From positions 1 to 5,983 of the forward strand of contig JACQPZ010000046.1 in assembly GCA_016207265.1 (NCBI GenBank): DNA of 5,983 nucleotides, in the 5' to 3' direction. The notes under the pieces are model-generated. The model had not been told where the DNA came from. It worked only from the letters and a program-made list of their open reading frames with translations, and made no database searches. Position numbers and translations under genes: made by a program. Positions 1 through 4,985 of the stretch are shown here, one piece after another (the first letter of the stretch is position 1; every line of letters starts with the position of its first letter). Origin of the DNA: Candidatus Latescibacterota bacterium (GTDB lineage Bacteria > Eisenbacteria > RBG-16-71-46 > SZUA-252).

Positions 1-1
1 C

Positions 2-292
2 CTGTACGTGGTCGCGCGGCTCGGGGTCACGGGGCGCGGCGGCGGCGATCCCGGAATCGAGTCCATGCTCGAGCGCTGCCGTTCCCTTTCGCCTCTGCCT
101 CGGTGCCTGGGGTTCGGCATCGATCCCGAGACGCCGCTCGAACGATACCGCGGACTGGCGGAGGGCGTGGTCGTCGGGAGCGCGCTGCTCGAGGCCATGC
201 TCGGCGCCCGCGACGCCTCGGGGCGCGAGCGTCTCCTGCGCACGCTCGCGCGCGGCTTCAGGGAGAAGCTCGGCGGTCTCGGGCCCGCATGA
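2..292 (+). CDS. trpA: Tryptophan synthase alpha chain, C-terminal part (5' end outside the window)
   Basis: TrpA cleaves indole-3-glycerol phosphate to indole and glyceraldehyde-3-phosphate, passing indole to TrpB in the last step of tryptophan synthesis in the cytoplasm. Only the last 96 codons are present, and the frame is open to the left edge. The visible part opens with YVVARLGVTG, which matches the family's beta-6/loop-6 segment (YLLSRAGVTG in E. coli). It continues with LGFGID, the GFGI phosphate-binding turn, and then GVVVGSALLE, the GSA phosphate-binding motif of the TIM barrel. A helical tail ending in GGLGPA follows. The segment between VTG and GFGI is typical in length, so nothing suggests decay. 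The stop TGA (290-292) overlaps an ATG (289-291) that opens the duplicated start of the next gene. The rest of a trp operon is presumably upstream. Identification is strong because both substrate-binding motifs are present in the right order. Confidence 0.93.
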   Translation: MYVVARLGVTGRGGGDPGIESMLERCRSLSPLPRCLGFGIDPETPLERYRGLAEGVVVGSALLEAMLGARDASGRERLLRTLARGFREKLGGLGPA

Positions 293-363
293 ACGCCGCC
301 GCGGGGGTCGAGGTCGTGCGGCCCGCATGAGGGCGGCCGCGTGGGTCGAGGTCGTGCGGCCCG
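282..363 (+). repeat. Imperfect 38-bp tandem duplication covering the start of the prenyltransferase gene
   Basis: Bases 282-325 match bases 320-363 at a period of 38 with 40 of 44 positions identical. The longest exact block is the 21 bases at 305-325 and 343-363. Each copy contains an ATGA stop/start overlap (289-292 and 327-330). The first copy reads MNAAAGVEVVRPA and then stops; the second reads MRAAAWVEVVRP and continues into the full prenyltransferase. Since 38 is not a multiple of three, the copies lie in different frames. The four mismatches argue for an old duplication rather than an assembly slip. Confidence 0.9.
289..330 (+). other. 13-codon mini-ORF, remnant or relay copy of the prenyltransferase N-terminus
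   Basis: ATG at 289 overlaps the trpA stop, and TGA at 328-330 overlaps the ATG of the prenyltransferase. The peptide (MNAAAGVEVVRPA) resembles the first 12 residues of the downstream protein. Ribosomes finishing trpA could re-initiate here and again at 327, so it may act as a coupling relay rather than make a useful peptide. Neither ATG has a good Shine-Dalgarno sequence, which favours coupling. It may equally be an untranslated fossil of the duplication. Confidence 0.45.
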
Positions 364-1151
364 TAAACGTCCTCGCGCTCGCCGCGGCCACGGCCGTGGG
401 GGCGCGACTCTCGGGCGCGTCCGGCTTCTCGGCGATCCTCGTCGTGCCGGCGCTTGTCGCGGCGTTCGGCTACGCGCGGAACGATTCCATCGATACCGAG
501 CCCGACATCCGAAACCACCCCCGACGGCCGATCCCCACGGGCCGCCTGACGAAAGGCGAAGCGCGGGCCCTCGGCTGGGGTTGCCTCGCCGCCGCGGCGG
601 CGCTCATGCTGGCCGCGCATCCGTCCCCTCGGTTCTACGGTCTCTTCGCGCTCGCGGCCGCGCTCCTCTACGCGTACAGCCCGTGGCTCAAGGACCGTGG
701 GGCGTGGGGTCCGGTCACCGTGACGGTCCTCTCCGGGCTCGCCGTCGTCTGGGGCTCCTGGCTCGGCCCTCATCCCGAACGGGCGGTGGCGGCAGCACTC
801 GTCGCGGCCAGCGTGACGTTCGCCCGGGAGTGCGCCAAGGATCTCGCGGATCTCGAGGGAGACCGCGCGGCGGGCAGGGGCACGTGGCCCGCCCGGGCGG
901 GGGAAGCGCGCGTGCAGACGGCCGTTCGTGCGGCCTCGGCTGCGGGGCTCTTGGCCCTTCCGCTCCCGTGGCTCCACGGCGACGTGACCCCGGCGTACGC
1001 GTTCGTGGCGATGGGAGTCGGCGCGCCGCTCCTTCTGCGGGCGATCTGGAAAGCGCCCGCGGACCAGGCGTCCGCGCGCGCGTCCTCCGTCGCGCTCAAA
1101 GCGACGCTCTACGCGGGGGTCGCGGGACTCTGGCTCGGGGCGCCCCGCTAG
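327..1151 (+). CDS. UbiA-family membrane prenyltransferase
   Basis: UbiA-family enzymes transfer a polyprenyl chain from its diphosphate to an acceptor (quinone ring precursor, haem, chlorophyllide or glycerol phosphate) inside the membrane. The 274-residue protein has both Asp-rich Mg-diphosphate motifs: NDSIDTEPD at residues 52-60, followed by NHPRRPIPTGRLT, and KDLADLEGD at 171-179, followed by RAAGRGTWP. It also has YSPWLK (117-122) and an RPVN motif at the first membrane helix. Hydrophobic segments at about 11-28, 34-50, 82-97, 103-119, 128-147, 151-166, 200-216, 222-240 and 256-272 fit the usual nine-helix fold. The motif wording resembles bacterial homologues of geranylgeranylglyceryl-phosphate geranylgeranyltransferase more than UbiA or MenA, but the acceptor cannot be fixed from sequence. 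ATG 327 is chosen because it overlaps the mini-ORF stop; the SD is weak. Its neighbour trpA gives no substrate clue. Confidence 0.88.
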   Translation: MRAAAWVEVVRPVNVLALAAATAVGARLSGASGFSAILVVPALVAAFGYARNDSIDTEPDIRNHPRRPIPTGRLTKGEARALGWGCLAAAAALMLAAHPSPRFYGLFALAAALLYAYSPWLKDRGAWGPVTVTVLSGLAVVWGSWLGPHPERAVAAALVAASVTFARECAKDLADLEGDRAAGRGTWPARAGEARVQTAVRAASAAGLLALPLPWLHGDVTPAYAFVAMGVGAPLLLRAIWKAPADQASARASSVALKATLYAGVAGLWLGAPR

Positions 1152-2128
1152 ATTCCCAGGTTCGAAAGCCTCCAGAGCGCCCGGCCGCCGCTCCGGTCCG
1201 ATGACAGGAGGATTCTCGTTCCATCGGGCGACCACGCGGGATGGCGGATCTCCGCGTTCGGGAGATCCTGGGCGATGAGCGTCAATCCCCGCGCCTCCCC
1301 GAGCGGGCTGAGCGTCCACACGCCCCACCGGTTCCCGCGGTTCGAGGCGATCAGGATCGAGGTTCCGTCAGGGCTGAAGCGCGGATTCCGGTCGATCTGG
1401 GGTCCCGTGAGGGGCTGCGGCGAGACGCCGACGGTGAGCTGGATCGGGAGCGTATCCCTCATCGAGAGGCTCCAGATCTGGCTCGAGCCGTCGGGATTCC
1501 GGACCGTGAAGCAGAGCCTCTCCCCCGCAGGGTCCCAGTCCGGCTCGGAGGCCGCGAGCGTGCCCGGCGTGAGATAGATTCTTCCGAGGGGAGCCGCGGC
1601 GGTGTCGGGAATCAGCACGAGCCGGCCCGAGGAAGGATCGCTCCCCTCCACGTAGACGAGGCCCGGCCTTCCCGGACGCGGCACGGGGCTCCACTCGTTC
1701 CCCGCGAGCGACGTCAGCCTGCGCGCGCCTCCGCTCGCGACGTCGCGATACCAGAGGTCCTCGGAGCCTGAGAGATTCGAGGAATGGACGAGGAGCCCGT
1801 CCGCGACCCACCTTGGATTCCGGCTCCCGGCGCCGCCCGTCTCCGGCTGAACCTGGATTCCCGATCCATCCTCGTCCGCGACCGCGATCCGGTCGAGCCC
1901 CGTCTCCACGACCTGGAACGCGATCGAATCTCCGTGCCAGTCCGGGGAATCGGCCGAAACGATCGGGGAGGGCGTCACGCGGTCCCACACGACGCCGGTG
2001 ACGCCGACGACGCCGGCGCGGTGCTCGCATCCAGCCAGAGCCGCGAGCATGACGAGAAGCGCCGTCGCCCGGAACCCGATTGCCGCCGTCCCGCTCGAAC
2101 CCGGGTCGCGCCGCCCGTGCGGTGTCAC
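1148..2128 (-). CDS. TolB/PD40-type six-bladed beta-propeller lipoprotein
   Basis: The 326-residue protein starts with a basic segment (residues 1-20), a hydrophobic core (ATALLVMLAALAG) and a lipobox LAGC with Cys34, so it is probably a lipoprotein. Glu35 after the cysteine gives no inner-membrane retention signal. The mature part is a chain of PD40/WD40-like blades: SPDWHGDSIAF (61-71), NPRWVADGLLV (104-114), EWSPVPRPGRPGLVYV (145-160), EPDWDPAGERLCF (195-207), NPRFSPDGTSILIAS (248-262) and HPAWSPDGTRILLSS (296-310). Six blades equals the TolB propeller, but the TolB N-terminal domain is absent, so this is not TolB itself. Such proteins usually bind other proteins or envelope ligands; the partner is unknown. 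The start is GTG at 2128-2126, with AGGA 7 nt upstream. The stop overlaps the prenyltransferase stop. The gene stands alone on this strand. Confidence 0.85.
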   Translation of the reverse strand: MTPHGRRDPGSSGTAAIGFRATALLVMLAALAGCEHRAGVVGVTGVVWDRVTPSPIVSADSPDWHGDSIAFQVVETGLDRIAVADEDGSGIQVQPETGGAGSRNPRWVADGLLVHSSNLSGSEDLWYRDVASGGARRLTSLAGNEWSPVPRPGRPGLVYVEGSDPSSGRLVLIPDTAAAPLGRIYLTPGTLAASEPDWDPAGERLCFTVRNPDGSSQIWSLSMRDTLPIQLTVGVSPQPLTGPQIDRNPRFSPDGTSILIASNRGNRWGVWTLSPLGEARGLTLIAQDLPNAEIRHPAWSPDGTRILLSSDRSGGRALWRLSNLGI

Positions 2129-2350
2129 ACGGGCATCCTACCAAGGTCGCACCGAGGCGACAACGTGGCTCGATCCGGCCGCGTTCGCGATCGCCCCCCG
2201 CACGCCCGTTCCGCAGGCCATTGGCGGTTCAGAAGAGAGGCCACCGTGCCGAATAACTGGCATGGCGAGGCGACCGGGATCGCGCACGAGGGGCGAGCCC
2301 CGCGCCGGCCGCGGCGGCCCGGCAGGACGCTGGAGAAGACCGAGGGCACG
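2129..2350. other. Divergent intergenic region between the lipoprotein gene and csrA
   Basis: This region must hold the promoters for both flanking genes. The lipoprotein side has a fair sigma-70-like match, listed separately. On the csrA side I find no convincing promoter. The leader just before csrA is very GC-rich and can fold: GGGG-CGAG-CCCC at 2290-2301 or CCGCG-CCGGC-CGCGG at 2300-2314, followed by GGA trinucleotides at 2325-2327 and 2332-2334. Such hairpins arise easily by chance at this G+C content. Confidence 0.5.
2135..2163 (-). promoter_or_regulatory. Candidate sigma-70-type promoter for the propeller lipoprotein gene
   Basis: Read on the minus strand there is TTGTCG (2163-2158), a 17-base spacer, and TAGGAT (2140-2135), preceded directly by TGG, which makes an extended -10. 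The -35 and -10 each match four of six consensus bases at ideal spacing. Only 6 nt separate the -10 from the GTG start, so transcription would begin at or next to the start codon and the mRNA would be leaderless. The same AGGA bases could instead be the Shine-Dalgarno sequence of a longer transcript. Confidence 0.4.
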
Positions 2351-2599
2351 ATGCTCCTCCTGACCCGAAAGCTCGGCGAGAATATCCGAATTGGGGACGA
2401 CGTGAAGATCACGATCGTTGAGGTGAAGGGCAATCACGTGAAGCTCGGGATCGACGCGCCTCCCAGCGTCAAGGTCCACCGGGAGGAGATCTACGAGCGG
2501 ATCCAGCAGGAGAACCGCCGGGCTCAGGGGCTCAAGCCGGAGCCCCCTGACGGCTCCGCGCCCGAGCCCTCTGACGGCTCCGCGCCCGAGCCCAAATGA
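2351..2599 (+). CDS. csrA: CsrA/RsmA translational regulator with a repeat-encoded C-terminal tail
   Basis: CsrA is a dimeric RNA-binding protein that binds GGA motifs in mRNA leaders and changes translation or stability. In flagellated bacteria a common target is flagellin mRNA. The 82-residue protein starts MLLLTRKLGENIRIGDDV and has VKGNHVKLGIDAP at about 25-37 and VKVHREEIYERIQ at 40-52. The RNA-contact residues Leu4, Arg6 and Arg44 are all kept. The ordered core ends near residue 58; beyond it lies a Pro/acidic tail with the unit EP(P/S)DGSAP twice, made by a 24-bp DNA repeat. ATG 2351 has GAGGG at 2342-2346. The frame stays open upstream, but an N-terminal extension would disturb the first beta strand, which is buried in the dimer. 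The stop TGA overlaps the fliS ATG (ATGA, 2596-2599). No fliW, the usual CsrA antagonist gene, is in the window. Confidence 0.96.
   Translation: MLLLTRKLGENIRIGDDVKITIVEVKGNHVKLGIDAPPSVKVHREEIYERIQQENRRAQGLKPEPPDGSAPEPSDGSAPEPK
2540..2593 (+). repeat. 24-bp in-frame tandem repeat in the csrA tail, just before the fliS start
   Basis: Two 24-bp units (2540-2563 and 2564-2587) differ at one base and are followed by a 6-base partial third unit (2588-2593). They encode the EP(P/S)DGSAP repeats of CsrA. In RNA each unit with the next can form GGCUC-loop-GAGCC: stems 2552-2556/2564-2568 and 2576-2580/2588-2592, each with a 7-nt CGCGCCC loop. The second stem ends 3 bases before the fliS ATG and occupies the place where its ribosome-binding site should be. 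Confidence 0.85.
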
Positions 2600-2931
2600 G
2601 CCAGACCTACGAGGAGAATCCCGCCGAGGTCGATCGCTGGCTGAGGCGGTGCGACGAGGTCTTGGCGCTCCTCGACTGCGCGCTCCGGGGGTGCCGGACA
2701 CAGAGCCACCCCGTCGTCCAGCAGTCGCTGAACCGGTCGATCCGCTGCATGGAGCTCGCGAGCGAGGACGTCGCGGGACGCGTGTTGGGGATCTTCGAAT
2801 ACTGCCTCTCCGAATCGGAGCACGGGCGGTTCGACGAGGCGGCCGAGGTGCTGATCGAGCTCAAGGAGAATTGGGCGCAGGCGATCGCCACCATCCGGAG
2901 GGACCGCAGTCGTGCTGCGAACCTCAACTGA
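2596..2931 (+). CDS. fliS: FliS-like flagellar secretion chaperone (divergent)
   Basis: FliS binds the C-terminal region of unsecreted flagellin in the cytoplasm, stops premature polymerisation and delivers it to the flagellar export gate. This 111-residue, wholly helical protein is slightly shorter than usual (about 120-135). It follows the family pattern: Tyr5 near the N-terminus, DEVLALLDCALRGC (20-33) in place of the typical LxLMLYDGALRF, a helix with NRSIRCMELASED (46-58), VAGRVLGIFEYCLSES (59-74) like the family's LYxYxxxRLxEAN stretch, and EVLIELKENWAQAI (84-97), matching the LLxELRxAWxqA ending. I base the call on this pattern and on the csrA neighbour; similarity is distant. ATG 2596 overlaps the csrA stop and has no Shine-Dalgarno sequence, so translation is probably coupled to csrA. 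The 3' end overlaps the next gene by 20 bp. Four cysteines (19, 28, 33, 51), with a fifth at 70, are unusual for FliS. Confidence 0.68.
   Translation: MSQTYEENPAEVDRWLRRCDEVLALLDCALRGCRTQSHPVVQQSLNRSIRCMELASEDVAGRVLGIFEYCLSESEHGRFDEAAEVLIELKENWAQAIATIRRDRSRAANLN
2897..2902 (+). promoter_or_regulatory. Shine-Dalgarno GGAGGG inside fliS that sets the start of the FlgM-like gene
   Basis: GGAGGG ends 9 nt before GTG 2912. It is among the best ribosome-binding sites in the window and supports a GTG start that overlaps the fliS 3' end by 20 bp. Confidence 0.7.
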
Positions 2932-3094
2932 AGCCCCGGAGGCCGAGGAAACGCCCATCGCGGAGATTCGGCGTCGGATCCAGGTCGGATACTACGACCG
3001 TCCGGAAGTGCGCCGGACGCTGGGCAGGATCCTTCTGCGTCAATTCGCCGTGGAGAGCATGCGGGACAAGCGTCAAGACCCCGAATCCGCTTGA
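2912..3094 (+). CDS. Small FlgM-like protein (possible anti-sigma-28 factor)
   Basis: FlgM holds the flagellar sigma factor FliA inactive until the hook-basal body is finished, then is exported. The 60-residue protein has a short acidic, disordered-looking N-terminus (TEAPEAEETP, residues 6-15), then IAEIRRRIQVGYYDRP (16-31) and EVRRTLGRILLRQF (32-45). This copies the C-terminal layout of FlgM: a helix, the turn (I)xxGxY, then a second helix ending in paired leucines. Family members are usually about 90-100 residues, so the sigma-binding C-terminal half would be nearly all that is left, ending in a basic/acidic tail. GTG 2912 is backed by GGAGGG 9 nt upstream. Position after csrA and fliS supports a flagellar role. 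The coding call is solid (good RBS, tight overlap); the FlgM assignment is a pattern match. It could instead be an uncharacterised small helical flagellar-operon protein. Confidence 0.55.
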   Translation: MLRTSTEAPEAEETPIAEIRRRIQVGYYDRPEVRRTLGRILLRQFAVESMRDKRQDPESA

Positions 3095-3131
3095 CCGGGC
3101 GGAAAGGACACTGGTAAAGAGATGACCAGTG
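3091..3131 (+). promoter_or_regulatory. Candidate promoter overlapped by a 7-bp perfect inverted repeat
   Basis: CACTGGT (3109-3115) and ACCAGTG (3125-3131) form a perfect inverted repeat around the 9-base loop AAAGAGATG. There is no T-tract after it, so it is not a standard terminator. The left arm overlaps a weak sigma-70-like signal: TTGACC (3091-3096, five of six), an 18-base spacer, and TAAAGA (3115-3120, three of six) preceded by TGG as in extended -10 elements. The site could be an operator on a promoter for the HEAT gene and kinase, or an RNA hairpin in the operon transcript. The TTGACC lies on the stop codon of the FlgM-like gene. Confidence 0.35.
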
Positions 3132-3176
3132 CCCCTCATGCCTTGGGACCCTCATGCGGAGCGAGGCGCAGGGAAC

Positions 3177-4985
3177 ATGCAGGAGCCCGGCAGGGAAGCC
3201 GCGGACGATCTCCAGCGTGCGGATCCGGATGCAAGGGCTCGCGCGGCCCTCAAGCTCCAGAAGGAAGACTTCGGCGCCGAGCTGAGCCGAGCCCTTGAGG
3301 ATCGGGTCTTCGACCCCGATCCCGAAGTCCGAGTTCTCGCAACCGCGCTGCTTCCCTCGCTGCGCACTTCCGAATCCCCCGAGCTTCTGTTCTCCGCGCT
3401 CGAAGATCCCTGCCCGGACGTCGTCGTGTCCGCGGCGGAAGCCCTTGCCGCGCTGCGCCCGCCCCGAGCCGCGGATGCCTTGACCGAGTGCCTGGCCTCG
3501 CGGCCGGATCTCGCGGGTCCCATCGCGCTGGCCATGGCGAGGCTGGGAGACTCCGGCGTGGAGGAGCTGCTCCTCGATTGGCTCGGCCAGGAGGAGCCCG
3601 GAGTGCAGGTCGCGGTGCTCCGGGCGCTCGGAGCCTGCGGGACCGAGCGATCGGTTCGGGAGCTTTCGAGGTTCCTCGAGGGTGGATCCCCCGCGATCCG
3701 GACCGAGGTCTTGTCGGCTCTGGCCTTGATCCGGGAGCGGATCCCGAGCGCCGTCGGCCGCGCCGAGCTTCCGTCCGATCCGGGCCGCTGGCTCGCCGGG
3801 CTGATCGAATCCCAGGATCGTGGCGCCGTGCTCACCGCGATCTCGTTGATCGCGTGGCTCCGACCCCAGGGCGGCCCCCGGCTTCTGCTGGGGCTCCTCG
3901 AATCGCCGGATCCTTCCATACGCGAGCGGGCGCGGGAAGTGTTCGGCGCCATCGCCGCCGCCGAGGGGGAAGCGGTCCTCGAGGTGATCGCGGAAGCGGC
4001 CGACGTCGCTCCGGCGTCCTCCGCTACCGCCCTCGACCGAGTCCCGAAGGCCCGCGAGGCTTCCTCGCGCGCCGCGTGCCGGAAGCTCCTGGCCCACCCC
4101 GACGCCAAAGTGAGGGAGCGCTCGGCCGCTCTGGCGGGGCGCTCGGGAGGTCCCGGCATCGCCGAATCGCTCGCGGGGCTTCTCGAGGATCCCGTCGGAC
4201 ACGTCCGGGCTCGGGCGGCCGAGGCGCTCGGAACCCTCCGGTGGGAGAGCGCGGGGGTCGCTCTGGAGCGGCTCCTCAGCGATCCCTATCCAGACGTGCG
4301 CGAGGCCGCGCTCTTCTCGCTCCGATCGTTCCGCGACTACGAAGTGGATCCCGTGCGGCTCTTCGCGCGGGCCTCGAGCGTCGGCGCGCGCGCCGCGGCT
4401 CTGCGCGCCTGCGATCCCCGCCGCGCCGGGGACGCGTTCCTCCGCGCGATCTCCGATCCGGAAGCCGAGGTGCGGCTGGCCGCAGCGACGAGCCTCAAGG
4501 AGCGCGCGCTCTGGCGGGAGGAGGCCGCGGTGCTTCTCGCGGACGAAGACCCGAGGGTCCGGGCGCAGGCGCTCCGCGCGAGGCTCTCCGGCGCGCCCAC
4601 GCGTTCGCTCGAGCCGCTCGCGCGATTCCTCCACGATGAAGACCCCGGCGTCCGCCAGACCCTCGCGCTCGGCCTCGCGCAGGCGGCGGGGGTCGAGCGC
4701 GTCGAGTGGCTGAGGCAGCTCATGCTCCGGGATCCGTGCGTGGCCGTGGCACGCGCCGCCGCGAGGGCGCTCGCGGATCATCACGATCCGCAGACCGTCG
4801 GGGCGCTGCTCGACGCCGTCTCGACCGGCAGGATCCCCGTGGCGGCCCGCGCCATCGAGTCCCTGGGTTCCCTGGGGGACCCCGACGCGCTCCCGCGGCT
4901 TCGCGCCGTGGCTCGCGGCGGAGATCCCCTGCTTCGCGACGCGGCGGCCCGTGCGGCGGCACGCATCGAGGAGTCCCGGCGGTGA
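3177..4985 (+). CDS. HEAT-repeat (PBS-lyase/E-Z type) scaffold protein
   Basis: The 602-residue protein is built almost wholly of helical pairs about 30 residues long, with the HEAT signature DPxxxVRxxAxxAL and following LxxxLxD. Clear units include DRVFDPDPEVRVLATALL, LEDPCPDVVVSAAEALAAL, LEDPVGHVRARAAEALGTL, LSDPYPDVREAALFSL, ISDPEAEVRLAAATSL, LADEDPRVRAQALRARL and LHDEDPGVRQTLALGLA. I estimate 15 to 18 repeats, forming a curved solenoid for protein binding. No signal peptide, membrane helix or catalytic motif is visible, so it is likely cytoplasmic. True phycobilin lyase activity is unlikely; the repeat type is generic. The stop shares GTGA with the downstream kinase start, so the two are probably co-translated and may bind each other. 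I chose ATG 3177 (GAGG 10 nt upstream, AGGGA closer) because HEAT sequence starts just after it. GTG 3129 or ATG 3138 would add 16 or 13 residues with no helical-repeat character; the palindrome covers 3129. Confidence 0.85.
   Translation: MQEPGREAADDLQRADPDARARAALKLQKEDFGAELSRALEDRVFDPDPEVRVLATALLPSLRTSESPELLFSALEDPCPDVVVSAAEALAALRPPRAADALTECLASRPDLAGPIALAMARLGDSGVEELLLDWLGQEEPGVQVAVLRALGACGTERSVRELSRFLEGGSPAIRTEVLSALALIRERIPSAVGRAELPSDPGRWLAGLIESQDRGAVLTAISLIAWLRPQGGPRLLLGLLESPDPSIRERAREVFGAIAAAEGEAVLEVIAEAADVAPASSATALDRVPKAREASSRAACRKLLAHPDAKVRERSAALAGRSGGPGIAESLAGLLEDPVGHVRARAAEALGTLRWESAGVALERLLSDPYPDVREAALFSLRSFRDYEVDPVRLFARASSVGARAAALRACDPRRAGDAFLRAISDPEAEVRLAAATSLKERALWREEAAVLLADEDPRVRAQALRARLSGAPTRSLEPLARFLHDEDPGVRQTLALGLAQAAGVERVEWLRQLMLRDPCVAVARAAARALADHHDPQTVGALLDAVSTGRIPVAARAIESLGSLGDPDALPRLRAVARGGDPLLRDAAARAAARIEESRR
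4968..4973 (+). promoter_or_regulatory. Shine-Dalgarno GAGGAG that favours GTG 4982 as the kinase start
   Basis: GAGGAG lies inside the last codons of the HEAT gene, 8 nt before GTG 4982 and 14 nt before the alternative ATG 4988. The spacing favours the GTG start, which overlaps the HEAT stop as GTGA. Confidence 0.6.

Noticed and set aside
258..1328. Minus-strand open frame of 356 codons opposite the prenyltransferase
   Set aside because: Arg/Gly/Pro-rich, no fold or motif, and it lies opposite a gene with both catalytic prenyltransferase motifs.
2245..2258. Sigma-28-like -10 (GCCGAATAA against GCCGATAA) before csrA
   Set aside because: It has one extra base, and there is no TAAA-like -35 at the right distance.
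2258..2273. Sigma-54-like promoter (TGGCATGGCGAGGCGA) before csrA
   Set aside because: The GG to GC spacing is 9 instead of 10 and the TTGC part is missing.
1784..2350. Possible N-terminal extension of CsrA, since its frame is open far upstream (for example GTG 2245)
   Set aside because: CsrA begins at MLLLTRKL in nearly all homologues and its first strand is buried in the dimer. The upstream frame is antisense to the lipoprotein gene and Arg/Pro-rich. ATG 2351 has its own GAGGG.
2320..2350. CsrA self-binding sites in its own leader (GGA at 2325-2327 and 2332-2334)
   Set aside because: Neither fits the fuller ANGGA consensus or sits clearly in a hairpin loop, and GGA is common in such DNA. 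It remains possible but unsupported.
3109..3135. Intrinsic terminator after the FlgM-like gene
   Set aside because: The 7-bp stem is followed by GCCCCTC with no run of T residues.
3488..4639. Second plus-strand open frame (383 codons) inside the HEAT gene
   Set aside because: It is a frame-shifted reading of the HEAT gene, Arg/Gly/Pro-rich and with no domain pattern, while the HEAT frame shows regular repeats throughout.
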